Source: Candidatus Heimdallarchaeota archaeon
GTDB taxonomy: Archaea > Asgardarchaeota > Heimdallarchaeia > JABLTI01
Direction: 5' to 3'
DNA length: 22,229 nt
NCBI GenBank assembly: GCA_023128635.1
Contig: JAGMDP010000136.1
Coordinates: 1 to 22,229 of the forward strand
Position numbers and translations under genes: made by a program. The notes under the pieces were generated by a model. It saw only the letters and a program-made list of their open reading frames with translations, made no database searches and had not been told where the DNA came from. Within the stretch, counting starts at the first letter, position 1. Each line of letters begins with the position of its first letter. Below are positions 6,157 through 14,154 of the stretch, piece by piece.

Positions 6157-7455
6157 GTGAATAGAGTGAAAATCAAGGAATGGTTCAAGAAACCAACCGT
6201 TATTAGAATCATACTCCTGATTACTGTTCAAGCATTACTCGCTCTTCTCTTTGACGTTTTCGGTCTTGGTGCAGGAAGTATAGGTACCTTTACTTTCCTG
6301 GAATATGCTAGTAGAACTGATCCTGCTGAGGTTTTCGCTAAAGCTGGTGCATTTATCATTCTACTATATCCTCCATTACTATCTTCTGATGGTGGGATAG
6401 GAGTTTTAGTAAGTAGACTAGGCACAGGCTTGCATCTCGGTTCTATCAAACCCAAGATTCTCAAGAATACAAAACAGTATTACACATTGATTTCAGCAAC
6501 TCTAACTATGGGAGCCTTCAATGGTCTCTGGATTGGTACTATTTCATATATTATAAACTTGATAATACAAGGAGCAAATCGCATTCCTAATCCCTTGCCT
6601 TTCATAGTTATACCAATATTGACATTAACCTTTGCATCTTTGATTTCATCACAAATCGCTAGTTTCATGGCTTTCTTTATGTTCAAAAGAAAACTGAATC
6701 CAGATGTTTGGGTATATCCCACAATGTCTACAGTTAACAACATTCTAAGCACTCTGCTCTATGCTGCAATGATTAGTATGTTGAAACCTGCAAATTGGTA
6801 TAATGAATCAGGCTTTAATTCAATAACAAGAGGAACCTATTTCGCATTTATTCCTGTGTTTCTATATTTAGTATTCATTTCAGTTTTAGTTGGTATAAAA
6901 GTAAAAAATAAGGACTACAGAAAAATACTCAAGCAAGCTATCCCCATTCAAACCGTCACATTAACAATAAACTCTTTGACAGGCGGTATTCTTAGTAAAG
7001 CAGATGTTGCTCTAAAGAATATTAGTGGATTGTTCTTAGTTTATCCTGCATTAATAGATACGCTGGGTGATGAGGTAACCATTATAGCAAATACTACATC
7101 AACAAATCTAGCTTTAGGTACTTTAAAGCCAAAACTCTCAGCCATCAAAGACAAAGATTTGTGGACGAATTTAATAGGAGTAGGTCTTGCTGGTTTTGTT
7201 CTGCATTTATTCTATGGAATCTTTGGGTCAATATTTGCCGGAGACTTTCAGCATATCGGCTTGGTACTAGGGTTTTCACTCGTGATATACATTATTGGTT
7301 TCTTAGTAGTTCAGTCCATAGCGTTCTTACTGATAATTTTCGCATTTAAGAGAGGATTAGACCCTGATAATCTTGCAGTTCCTGTAATTGCTGCCCTATC
7401 AAACCTTGTTTCCTCTACCCTATTATTCCTACTCACGCTGCCTCTTTTAACATAA
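6157..7455 (+). CDS. MgtE/SLC41-like divalent cation permease, two fused MgtE domains (second paralog)
   Basis: Paralog of the permease encoded upstream, with the same two-half plan in 432 residues: YPPLLSSDGGIGVLVSRLGT (71-90) and LNPDVWVYP (180-188) in half one, YPALIDTLGDEVTIIAN (296-312) and LDPDNLAVP (401-409) in half two. About ten transmembrane helices are seen. There are no CBS or N domains. Acidic residues in the helix motifs (D78, D301, D305) are candidates for cation coordination by analogy with MgtE. The start is GTG at 6157 with AGGAG at 6141-6145. It probably works with, or as an alternative to, the first paralog; a heterodimer is possible. Its long leader suggests separate regulation. 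Confidence 0.85.
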   Translation: MNRVKIKEWFKKPTVIRIILLITVQALLALLFDVFGLGAGSIGTFTFLEYASRTDPAEVFAKAGAFIILLYPPLLSSDGGIGVLVSRLGTGLHLGSIKPKILKNTKQYYTLISATLTMGAFNGLWIGTISYIINLIIQGANRIPNPLPFIVIPILTLTFASLISSQIASFMAFFMFKRKLNPDVWVYPTMSTVNNILSTLLYAAMISMLKPANWYNESGFNSITRGTYFAFIPVFLYLVFISVLVGIKVKNKDYRKILKQAIPIQTVTLTINSLTGGILSKADVALKNISGLFLVYPALIDTLGDEVTIIANTTSTNLALGTLKPKLSAIKDKDLWTNLIGVGLAGFVLHLFYGIFGSIFAGDFQHIGLVLGFSLVIYIIGFLVVQSIAFLLIIFAFKRGLDPDNLAVPVIAALSNLVSSTLLFLLTLPLLT

Positions 7456-7565
7456 AAATTGCCTTATTCCATATTTATTTAATTGATAAAAAAACATTAT
7501 AATCCCTCTTTAAACTACAAATTATCCTTTGAAAATACAATGTCTTTATTAGGAGTTCAAATCCA

Positions 7566-7859
7566 TTGAGTAAAGTAACACCGGATATGTTGAAATCAAA
7601 AATAGTTTTTGATACAAAAGGCGTTAAAGCTGGTACCGTTCTAAAAGTTATTAGAGAGAAATATGAAAAAATTTCAGCTGATTTCATTGAGATTGAAATT
7701 GAGAAGAGATTTAATTTTGGTGCTAGAGAAATCGTAAAAGTCCGAACTAGAGATGCTCAATTACAGCCAGATGGAAATGTGAAGGTAAAGTATACAAAGG
7801 AACAACTAAAGGTAATGGCTAAGGAACAAGAACTTCAGAGACATCCTCCAACTATTTAG
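7566..7859 (+). CDS. Small PRC-barrel-like protein
   Basis: A 97-residue soluble protein with a beta-rich first part (SKIVFDTKGVKAGTVLKV, about 11-28; FIEIEIE, 40-46; REIVKVRTRDAQ, 54-65) and a helical, charged end. The 'x-D-x-x-G-x-x-x-G-x-V' opening followed by further strands is typical of PRC-barrel domains, which bind RNA (RimM type) or other partners. Archaeal stand-alone PRC proteins have no settled role. The start is TTG at 7566, supported by AGGAGTT at 7551-7557. It converges with the NUDIX gene, with only 6 bases between the stops. Confidence 0.7.
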   Translation: MSKVTPDMLKSKIVFDTKGVKAGTVLKVIREKYEKISADFIEIEIEKRFNFGAREIVKVRTRDAQLQPDGNVKVKYTKEQLKVMAKEQELQRHPPTI

Positions 7860-7865
7860 TAATTT

Positions 7866-8297
7866 TTATAGCTTGAAATCTTTAGGTAGGAATTCCTTTA
7901 GTTTTTTAACTATGGTAAATCCTTTCCTAAATAGACCCAATTCTTCACTATTTATTGCCTCGTCTAGTGAAACCCATTTGTATTCTGTATGTTCCCATGA
8001 AAGCTTGACTTCTCCTTTTAGGTATCGACACCAAAAAACAATGAAAACCATTGGATATTCTTTTGATCCTCGGTAAAAGAAAGAAGTATGAATAGGCATA
8101 ATTACTTCAACATCCAAATCCACTTCTTCTTTTACTTCACGAAGTACCCCTATAGCAGGATCTTCTTCTTCTTCCAAACGACCTGTTACAAACTCCCACA
8201 AATTCGCTCCAACATCTTTTTCTGGTGATCTTAGAAGAACTAAATATTGATCTTCTTTTTCAATTAGCGCTCCGACTGCTAAATAGAATTGTTTCAT
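7866..8297 (-). CDS. NUDIX hydrolase
   Basis: Hydrolyses a nucleoside diphosphate linked to another moiety, with Mg2+ bound by the Nudix box. The 143-residue protein shows the box starting GRLEEEEDPAIGVL and continuing REVKEEVDL, against the consensus G-x5-E-x7-RE-U-x-EE-x-G-U; the late glycine is replaced by aspartate, which many active enzymes tolerate. The substrate cannot be told; the short (d)NTPase-like form suggests nucleotide clean-up. ATG at 8297 is chosen, with AGGGG (8306-8310 on the complement) about 8 bases upstream. A GTG directly before it at 8300 overlaps the stop of the GH5 gene by one base, so the two are co-transcribed and probably translationally coupled. Confidence 0.9.
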   Translation of the reverse strand: MKQFYLAVGALIEKEDQYLVLLRSPEKDVGANLWEFVTGRLEEEEDPAIGVLREVKEEVDLDVEVIMPIHTSFFYRGSKEYPMVFIVFWCRYLKGEVKLSWEHTEYKWVSLDEAINSEELGLFRKGFTIVKKLKEFLPKDFKL

Positions 8298-8299
8298 CA

Positions 8300-10201
8300 C
8301 TATTTCCCCTTAATTTCTATTCTATGAATTCCTTTAGATTTAAAGTACACTTCAAGGATTTGCTCATTTCTATCTTTTACGTATCTAGAACCAGGAGCAG
8401 TAACCAAGTAATCATTCGGATATTGAATATTTGGAACATAAATTTTTGAGGGAGCTTTGATTTTTGGATTATTTTCATACTCTAAAACAAAATGTTTCTT
8501 TCTTCTATTAAAGGACATAGAAAGAAGTCTGCCGGTAATATTTCTAGCAAATGGTCTACAAAAACCCTCGACAGCTCTACCACCACTGTTGATGTCTTCT
8601 GGATTAGTTTGTTGATCACGACTAAAAATCGATAAATCTTCCATGTTCCACAAATCTCCCCATTCATTAGAGTTATCTGCTGTGTAGTTCCACATTGTGA
8701 AATTCAATAAATTAGCATCCATACATTCAAGATGGAGTGTTATTGCATCGATTTGTTTTTGCCAGTTCCCATTTCTAAATGCCTTTTTGTTATACATATT
8801 AAATGGAATTCCAAATTCTCCAATTAAGGTTGGACAATTGCCCAATAACTGAGAAAATTTCTTGATATTTGCAAGCTGTTTAATGAAGAGATTCCTTATA
8901 TTTTTGTAAAAGAAATAAGGCTTCGAAGTTTGGGTGTCTAGATTAAAATGCTTCATGAATCTTCTAAGATAAAGCGTTATGCCATCATACCAGTGAGATG
9001 CATTCACAATATCTTTTGCATCCTTCTTTGTCCACTTGTATTTACTTTCCTGAATATGGGTATTTGCGTTAAATATTAATTCAAAAGGATCTGTTTCGAT
9101 GAATATTATAGCATCTGTATCTATAGTACGTATTGCTTTTGCATAATTGTTAATGAATGGTTTTATGTGGTTCCAGAAGAAATTGGTTTGTCCACCCTTG
9201 GAGAAGTAGTTAGGTTTTACCAATTTGGGTTTGCCTTTAGAATCTTCTTTGTAGATCCCTAACTCTCTCCAAATATCTTTAGCATCTGGTAACCAACAAG
9301 ACACTCCATTGGGATTGACCAGTCTAGAATCAGTTTGCTTCATACTGACTCCCTTTATTTCATAATAAGGTATTTTCATAGGGTACCCAGAAGCTGTAGC
9401 TATTGCCTCAAAACCAGTAAACCGTAGACCCCAATCTCTATCATTTGAATGATTCAAATCTGCCATTCCAATGAAACCATTATTTGGTTCATTCCAAATA
9501 TCAAAACCAATAACATTAGGTAATTCTCTACAATTTTTCGCAACTTCTTTCATTGAATTAATAAAATGTTCTTGTAAGTAATCTTGAATGGTTTTCTTCC
9601 CAATTTTGAAACCTGGTGCAAAATCATTCCCTCCAAAGAATAGAGTAAACATTGTTGAAGTAGCAAATCGAAAGTAATTTGAGGACCAAATCATCTGAGG
9701 ATAATCATTTGGATACTTTTCTTGCATAAGCAAAGCAGCTTCAGTTTCCGTGAATTTAGTGTAATCCAGACCAACTTTTTCTAATGTCCATCCTGGCGCA
9801 CCATCACCACCAGTCATTCTGCTCCAAACATCTTGGTGTGGATCAATGAAACAATATAAATCGTAATCATTTGCTTTTTCAAGTAGCTTGCGTAAATATT
9901 TCAAATATTCTCTATCATATTTTCCAGGACCTTTATGTTCTATAGCTTCCCACGTTGTAAGAAATCTTAGGCAGTTAAAGCCCCAATTTTTTAATCTGGA
10001 AAAGTGTTCATCAGCTTCATCTAATGGGAAAGGATGACCAATAAATGAAACATCTTTGTGATCACTAAAATCTGTTTTAATATGAGTTGCCCCATCAGGA
10101 GTTACTGGAACTTTAGTACTTCCGCCTAAGTTTACTCCACGCAATAACACTGAACGCCCTTTTTCATCTCTAAAAGTATCATCCTTTATTCTTAAAGTCA
10201 A
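8300..10201 (-). CDS. Glycoside hydrolase family 5 enzyme, resembling GH5_12 steryl-glucosidase/glucosylceramidase
   Basis: A retaining beta-glycosidase with a (beta/alpha)8 barrel. The 633 residues include the GH5 opening GRSVLLRGVNLGG (15-27), RFLTTWEAIEHKGPGKYD (79-96), IDPHQDVWSRMTGGDGAPG (119-137), the acid/base glutamate in DIWNEPN (E238) and the nucleophile in LIGEFGIP (E462). A C-terminal beta-rich domain ends the protein. The block around PHQDVWSR..GG.GAP..T and the large size match fungal GH5_12 enzymes that hydrolyse steryl-beta-glucoside or glucosylceramide, rather than secreted cellulases. No signal peptide is present, so it is probably cytosolic and acts on a glycolipid or small glucoside. 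The start is TTG at 10201, chosen because no ATG lies near and the N-terminal strand pattern is complete; the ribosome site is weak. The subfamily assignment is from memory of motifs. Confidence 0.85.
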   Translation of the reverse strand: MTLRIKDDTFRDEKGRSVLLRGVNLGGSTKVPVTPDGATHIKTDFSDHKDVSFIGHPFPLDEADEHFSRLKNWGFNCLRFLTTWEAIEHKGPGKYDREYLKYLRKLLEKANDYDLYCFIDPHQDVWSRMTGGDGAPGWTLEKVGLDYTKFTETEAALLMQEKYPNDYPQMIWSSNYFRFATSTMFTLFFGGNDFAPGFKIGKKTIQDYLQEHFINSMKEVAKNCRELPNVIGFDIWNEPNNGFIGMADLNHSNDRDWGLRFTGFEAIATASGYPMKIPYYEIKGVSMKQTDSRLVNPNGVSCWLPDAKDIWRELGIYKEDSKGKPKLVKPNYFSKGGQTNFFWNHIKPFINNYAKAIRTIDTDAIIFIETDPFELIFNANTHIQESKYKWTKKDAKDIVNASHWYDGITLYLRRFMKHFNLDTQTSKPYFFYKNIRNLFIKQLANIKKFSQLLGNCPTLIGEFGIPFNMYNKKAFRNGNWQKQIDAITLHLECMDANLLNFTMWNYTADNSNEWGDLWNMEDLSIFSRDQQTNPEDINSGGRAVEGFCRPFARNITGRLLSMSFNRRKKHFVLEYENNPKIKAPSKIYVPNIQYPNDYLVTAPGSRYVKDRNEQILEVYFKSKGIHRIEIKGK

Positions 10202-10303
10202 ATCTACATCACAACAAAATTCTATAAAGAAAATTCAATTGTAGTTTCAAATACTTTTTGTTCCTCTAAAACGAATGTTTTTAATCTTCTATTAGGTAAT
10301 CTG

Positions 10304-10313
10304 ACTATAAATG
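10304..10313 (+). promoter_or_regulatory. TATA box for the Pth2 gene
   Basis: ACTATAAATG lies 37-46 bases before the GTG at 10350, leaving a leader of about 15 bases that contains TGAGG (10336-10340). On the other strand, TCTTTATAGAAT near 10219-10230 is a likely TATA element for the divergent GH5-NUDIX transcript. Confidence 0.45.
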
Positions 10314-10349
10314 GTTCAAAATGCCATATCTTAAGTGAGGAATTAACCA

Positions 10350-11312
10350 GTGACAGGTACTTTCAAAGCAATCGATGATTGGATAATTTTAGGAAGACCT
10401 GGTTATGCTGGGAAGAAGAAAAAACTACGAAGAAAAGAATTAGAGGAGAAATTTGGTTCAGGAAACTGGAGAATCCTACATCTAGTAAATAATAAACTGC
10501 ACTCTCGAGAAGAGGCATTGGAACTTTACGAAACTGGTTATTTTCATTACTTGAAAGATAATCCAGAGGTTCTGGAATGGTTAGTAACCTATGCAAAAGA
10601 AATCTATGATACAGCTCCTTCAAACGTAGAATCGGGATTCGATTATTCTATTCAAGAAACAGATGCTGCTCACTTGCATGATATTGCGATTCGTAGATCT
10701 GTAAGAAAATTAGAGAAAAAATTTCAAGGAGATGTTTTGTTGGAAATTCGGGGAGAAGATAGTGAAGGTTTTATTTTGTCCACAAGTCAAATTCCATTTC
10801 ATCAACCAGATTTAATCTTAAAACCTCAATTGAAGGGTTGGTGGAAAAAAAACAGTATAGAGTCCTTTTGGCAAAGCAATAAGGTCCTGTTAGTGAAAAA
10901 TGATACCTTAGTTAACATGTCTCAGCAAATGATTGGTGTGGTATTAAGGAAAGACATTCGAATGGGAAAAGGCAAATTTAGCGTTCAAACAGCACACGCA
11001 ATTGTTAGCTTGCTATCTGAAAAAGGTTTGAAATGGGATTTTAAGGACAAGCCAATTGAAATTTGGACTGTTAAAAGTGAAGAAGACTTGCTTGGAATCC
11101 ATCGTCAAATTCAGAAACTAAAGATTAACTGCTCCTTAATCAGAGATGCAGGAAAAACACAACTTGATCCTGGAACAAAAACCGCGGTTGGAATAGGACC
11201 AATAAATGAAGCGATTTTTGAGAAAGTGATGAATTCATACAGTGCTTCTCCTCAAGAAACTGGGAAACGAAGTTATAGAGAACTCAAGAATCTTATTTTG
11301 TATAAACTTTAA
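10350..11312 (+). CDS. Peptidyl-tRNA hydrolase 2 (Pth2) with an uncharacterised N-terminal domain
   Basis: The C-terminal domain (about residues 193-296) is Pth2, which frees tRNA from stalled peptidyl-tRNA. It shows the family MIGVVLRKDIRMGKGKFSVQ (MGKGK, Q213), AHA, and SLIRDAGKTQLDPGTKTAVG followed by IGP. Typical archaeal Pth2 is ~115 residues; this one is 320. The first ~190 residues form a domain I do not recognise, with LEEKFGSGNW, SNVESGFDYSIQETDAAHLH, DIAIRRSV, GDVLLEIRG and GWWKKNSIESFWQSNK; the many conserved-looking polar residues suggest an enzyme or an RNA-binding fold. A basic C-terminal tail follows. The start is GTG at 10350, with TGAGG 9 bases before it. The Pth2 assignment is firm; how the N-terminal part alters its job is unknown. 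Confidence 0.88.
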   Translation: MTGTFKAIDDWIILGRPGYAGKKKKLRRKELEEKFGSGNWRILHLVNNKLHSREEALELYETGYFHYLKDNPEVLEWLVTYAKEIYDTAPSNVESGFDYSIQETDAAHLHDIAIRRSVRKLEKKFQGDVLLEIRGEDSEGFILSTSQIPFHQPDLILKPQLKGWWKKNSIESFWQSNKVLLVKNDTLVNMSQQMIGVVLRKDIRMGKGKFSVQTAHAIVSLLSEKGLKWDFKDKPIEIWTVKSEEDLLGIHRQIQKLKINCSLIRDAGKTQLDPGTKTAVGIGPINEAIFEKVMNSYSASPQETGKRSYRELKNLILYKL

Positions 11313-11447
11313 TTTTTGATTCTTATACAAATTTCTCTGTTTATTTGGTTGAATCAACACAAATCTTTTGAATATGAGTTAAGCTTGGTGATTACTGAAG
11401 CACTAATGGTGTAGACGGTCAATAAATATCCGGTAGGATTTAAAAAA

Positions 11448-12140
11448 ATGGCAAAAATTAAAACTGGCGATTTCCTTAAGATTTCATTTACTTTAGTTGT
11501 GAAAGGCAGTGGCCAAATTATCGAAACAACTGATGAGAAAATTGCTAAAAAAGCAGATATTTTTGATGAGAAAAATAATTACGGTCAACGATTAATGATC
11601 GTGGGCAATGACGAGATGTATCTTAAAAAGTTAAATGAATCAATTATAGGGAAGGATGTAGGTGAAAAATTCAAGGTGTCAATTCCTCCAGAAGACACTT
11701 TTGGACAAAGAGATTCTTCGAAAATTAAACTTCTAGGTAGAAAAGAATTGGTAGCTAAAAATATTATACCTGAAGTAGGAAGACAAATTCAATGGGGAAA
11801 TCAAACAGGAGTCGTTCTTTCTGCAGTAGGAGGAAGGGTTAGAGTTGATTTTAATCATCCCTTAGTAGGGCAAACAATCGAATATAAAGTAGAAATTAAC
11901 GAGAAAATAGCTGGAGCAAAAAAGAAACTAGAGGTTCTCATAGATTATCTACTTCCAGGTGTTGATCTTAAAACTTTCACCATCAAAAATGAGAAAGAAA
12001 AGATTACCATCACAATGCCAGAGGAAATCACAACAAAAGACCTATATTTACAATTTAGAAAAATACGAATTGCAGCAGAAATTAACAAGAATTTTCCTGA
12101 ATGCAAAGAAGTGTTATTCATTGATAGTTTCAAATTCTGA
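11448..12140 (+). CDS. Long archaeal FKBP-type peptidyl-prolyl isomerase (SlyD-like)
   Basis: Catalyses prolyl isomerisation and chaperones folding in the cytosol. The 230 residues have an FKBP domain split by an insert-in-flap domain: KTGDFLKISFTLVVKGSGQI at the start, LNESIIGKDVGEKFKVSIPPEDTFG (about 64-88), the flap insert (about 89-140, with GVVLSAVGGRVRVDFNHPLVGQ) and the closing YKVEI strand. This is followed by a ~75-residue C-terminal domain found in the longer archaeal FKBPs. The DFNHPLAG-type motif (here DFNHPLVG) is characteristic. ATG at 11448 follows GGTAGG (11431-11436) and a TATA-like AATAAATAT near 11421-11429, so the leader is very short. A C-terminal metal-binding His tail like that of SlyD is absent. 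Confidence 0.88.
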   Translation: MAKIKTGDFLKISFTLVVKGSGQIIETTDEKIAKKADIFDEKNNYGQRLMIVGNDEMYLKKLNESIIGKDVGEKFKVSIPPEDTFGQRDSSKIKLLGRKELVAKNIIPEVGRQIQWGNQTGVVLSAVGGRVRVDFNHPLVGQTIEYKVEINEKIAGAKKKLEVLIDYLLPGVDLKTFTIKNEKEKITITMPEEITTKDLYLQFRKIRIAAEINKNFPECKEVLFIDSFKF

Positions 12141-12167
12141 GTAAGCTTATTTAGAAGGTAAACTATC

Positions 12168-12713
12168 TTACTTTCCTTTTCTTAGATACCAACCAAGATC
12201 CATGATATTCTTAAGTGCCACTTCATCTCTTTTCTTTGGATCTCCAAAGTCAGAAATTGGTAGCAATAATTTTCCTAATCCAAGATAATCAGTATTTGTG
12301 TTAACAACTAGAACTTTATCTCCTTTTGATAATCCTTCTTTAATTGAAATTACAGATTTACAATAAATGTCTCGCTTGTAAAGAAATAGTTGTTCAGCTT
12401 CAAGAGTAATTATTGCTTTCTTATCTGTATGTGGTGATATGAAATACCCACCACTTAATGTGAGTAAAAGATTCTTATTCTTTATTTCACCAATTCCTAA
12501 TCCTATACTATATGGAGAAATACGTTTCTCATTCGTGACAAAAGTAGATGTTGCCTTATTTGTTATGAAAACTTCCTTCCAGTTTCCATCTCCTATAATA
12601 AAATGATACTTTTCGTTGAAAAGCTGCAATTTCTCATTATCTACCCAGTAAAGCAATGAATTCCTAATTATTTCTGCTTCTGTTTTGGTGGGTTCTCTAA
12701 ACTCTATAACCAT
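12168..12713 (-). CDS. NIP7-like PUA-domain protein (ribosome biogenesis)
   Basis: Probable RNA-binding factor for rRNA maturation. The 181 residues divide into an N-terminal alpha/beta domain (REPTKTEAEIIRNSLLYWVD at 6-25; SIGLGIGEI, then LSGGYF) and a C-terminal PUA domain (KKAIITLEAEQLFLYKRDIYC, then KGDKVLVVNTNTDYLGLGKL, ending DLGWYLRKG). The E-Q-x-F-L-Y block followed by the strand ending in a G-x-Y-x-R C-terminus matches NIP7. Eukaryotic NIP7 acts in 60S/27S pre-rRNA processing, and the archaeal one binds U/A-rich RNA and restrains the exosome. Its ATG overlaps the stop of the NSUN methyltransferase by one base (TAATG), so the two are translationally coupled. The alternative is another PUA-domain protein of the same general type. 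Confidence 0.78.
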   Translation of the reverse strand: MVIEFREPTKTEAEIIRNSLLYWVDNEKLQLFNEKYHFIIGDGNWKEVFITNKATSTFVTNEKRISPYSIGLGIGEIKNKNLLLTLSGGYFISPHTDKKAIITLEAEQLFLYKRDIYCKSVISIKEGLSKGDKVLVVNTNTDYLGLGKLLLPISDFGDPKKRDEVALKNIMDLGWYLRKGK

Positions 12714-13678
12714 TATTCAACCTCCTCCAGCAAAACCAATTTACATACAAAAAATCCTTCTGTGCCATCTTTGTGAGGGTAAAGTCGTTTTGCTTTAACA
12801 AGTTCAGAGTCATACGTTTTATCAAAAGCTTCAGTAAATCCGGGTGAAAAATCCTTGAATGGAATTTCTAGCAATCGGACAGGAAAATTATCTAAGGTCC
12901 AATTTATTACTTCTTCATTTTCTTCTGGTGCGGTAGAACAAGTAGAGTATACCATAACTCCTTCTTTCTTTAGAGTTTTAATTCCTGCTTGAACAAGTTG
13001 TTTTTGCAAATGAGCAAGTCGATTAATATCTTCTTGACCTTTAGATGTTCTTCTTGAGATGTCTGTGGCCATTAATCCTTCTCCAGTACAAGGGGCATCT
13101 AGCAGTACTTTATCTGCTTTAAGATTGTATTTTGGGAATTCTATTGCATTCATTCTTATGCATATGTTGTTCTTAACTCCACATCGAGCCAAATTAGACC
13201 TAAGTGATTTTATCCGTTCTCTAGAAAGGTCAATACAAAAGAGAGTTCCTTCATTCTTCATGAGTTGAGCGAGATGACTTGACTTCCCTCCAGGTGCTGC
13301 GGTTAGATCTATGACTAATTCGCCTGGTTCAGGATTCAAAATCAAAGAAGGAATCCACGAAGCTGCAGACTGAATAAAGTAATATCCTGCTAGATATTCC
13401 GTTGTTGCACCTAATGGAAAAGGTGCTTTTTCAACGAAAAATCCATTTTCGTACCAATTACTTTGTGATAAAACAAAACCCTTTTTTTCCATTCGTTCAA
13501 TGAGTTCATGTGGATTTATTTTTAATTCATTGATTCTTATTGCTGTCTTGGGTTTTCTCTCATAAGCTTGAAGTATATCTTTAGTTTCCTCTAATCCAAA
13601 GAGCTGTAAAAATCTCTCAATAGTTTCAGGTAAATATCCGAATTTTTCTGCTAAAGACTTGCCTTTTTCTGAAACCAT
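12713..13678 (-). CDS. NOL1/NOP2/Sun (NSUN) family RNA 5-methylcytosine methyltransferase
   Basis: Methylates C5 of cytosine in rRNA or tRNA using SAM. In 321 residues it shows an N-terminal RNA-binding part (RKPKTAIRIN, 41-50), the family segment GYYFIQSAASWIP (98-110), SAM motif I DLTAAPGGKSSHLAQ (124-138), the motif IV cysteine in DAPCTGEG (C197), the motif VI catalytic cysteine in YSTCSTAPEENE (C247), and the C-terminal RLYPHKDGTEGFF. Both cysteines needed for catalysis and product release are present. ATG at 13678 is preceded by AGGGAG (13691-13696 on the complement). Pairing with the NIP7-like gene suggests an rRNA target, but archaeal NSUN enzymes also include tRNA methylases. Confidence 0.9.
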   Translation of the reverse strand: MVSEKGKSLAEKFGYLPETIERFLQLFGLEETKDILQAYERKPKTAIRINELKINPHELIERMEKKGFVLSQSNWYENGFFVEKAPFPLGATTEYLAGYYFIQSAASWIPSLILNPEPGELVIDLTAAPGGKSSHLAQLMKNEGTLFCIDLSRERIKSLRSNLARCGVKNNICIRMNAIEFPKYNLKADKVLLDAPCTGEGLMATDISRRTSKGQEDINRLAHLQKQLVQAGIKTLKKEGVMVYSTCSTAPEENEEVINWTLDNFPVRLLEIPFKDFSPGFTEAFDKTYDSELVKAKRLYPHKDGTEGFFVCKLVLLEEVE

Positions 13679-13789
13679 TTTGATCGTTTTCTCCCTAGCT
13701 ACTGTTTAATTGTTGTGGGATAATTTTTATCTTATCACAATGTGCAGTTATTAATATTCATTGTTATGTTAATACTGTAGTTACAATCC

Positions 13790-13798
13790 TTATAAAAT
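13790..13798 (+). promoter_or_regulatory. TATA box for the MazG-like gene, suggesting a leaderless transcript
   Basis: TTATAAAAT is centred near 13794. The usual distance of 25-27 bases puts transcription start near 13819, so the GTG at 13807 would probably not be transcribed and the ATG at 13816 sits close to the RNA 5' end. No ribosome site precedes either start. Confidence 0.5.
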
Positions 13799-13815
13799 AA
13801 TCAGTTGTGAAATTC

Positions 13816-14154
13816 ATGATCAAGAAAAAAGAACAGTTTGATATTTTAAAAGAAAAGATGACTCAATTTCTAAAAGAACGTGATTGGGAGAAATTTCACA
13901 CCCCAAAAAATGTTGCTATGTCTATTGCAATTGAAGCTGCAGAACTAATGGAGTTGTTACAATGGTCAAATCCTGAAAGATCTGCAGTAATTTCTAACCA
14001 AGAATTAATGTCGCAAATAGAAGATGAAATAGCTGATATCATGATTTATACTATTAGTTTGGGTTTAAGCTTAAATATTGATATATATGAAAGTGTTTTA
14101 GCGAAGATGGATAAGAATTTAAAGCGTTTTCCACCAAAAAGCGAATTGAAATAG
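13816..14154 (+). CDS. MazG-like nucleotide pyrophosphohydrolase
   Basis: Cleaves (d)NTPs to monophosphate and pyrophosphate, likely as a house-cleaning or dCTPase-type enzyme. The 112-residue all-alpha protein has the RS21-C6/MazG-like landmarks FLKERDWEKFHTPKN (about 18-32), AIEAAELMELLQW (metal-binding E-x-x-E) and DEIADIMIYTISLG (E-x-x-D), then a final helix ending NLKRFPP. ATG at 13816 is preferred to the GTG at 13807 on promoter spacing and because the family begins about here. It is divergent from NSUN. Length and motif order are complete. Confidence 0.88.
   Translation: MIKKKEQFDILKEKMTQFLKERDWEKFHTPKNVAMSIAIEAAELMELLQWSNPERSAVISNQELMSQIEDEIADIMIYTISLGLSLNIDIYESVLAKMDKNLKRFPPKSELK

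Noticed and set aside
13807..13815. GTG at 13807 as start of the MazG-like gene
   Set aside because: It lies only about 13 bases from the centre of the TATA element, too close for transcription to include it; ATG 13816 fits better.
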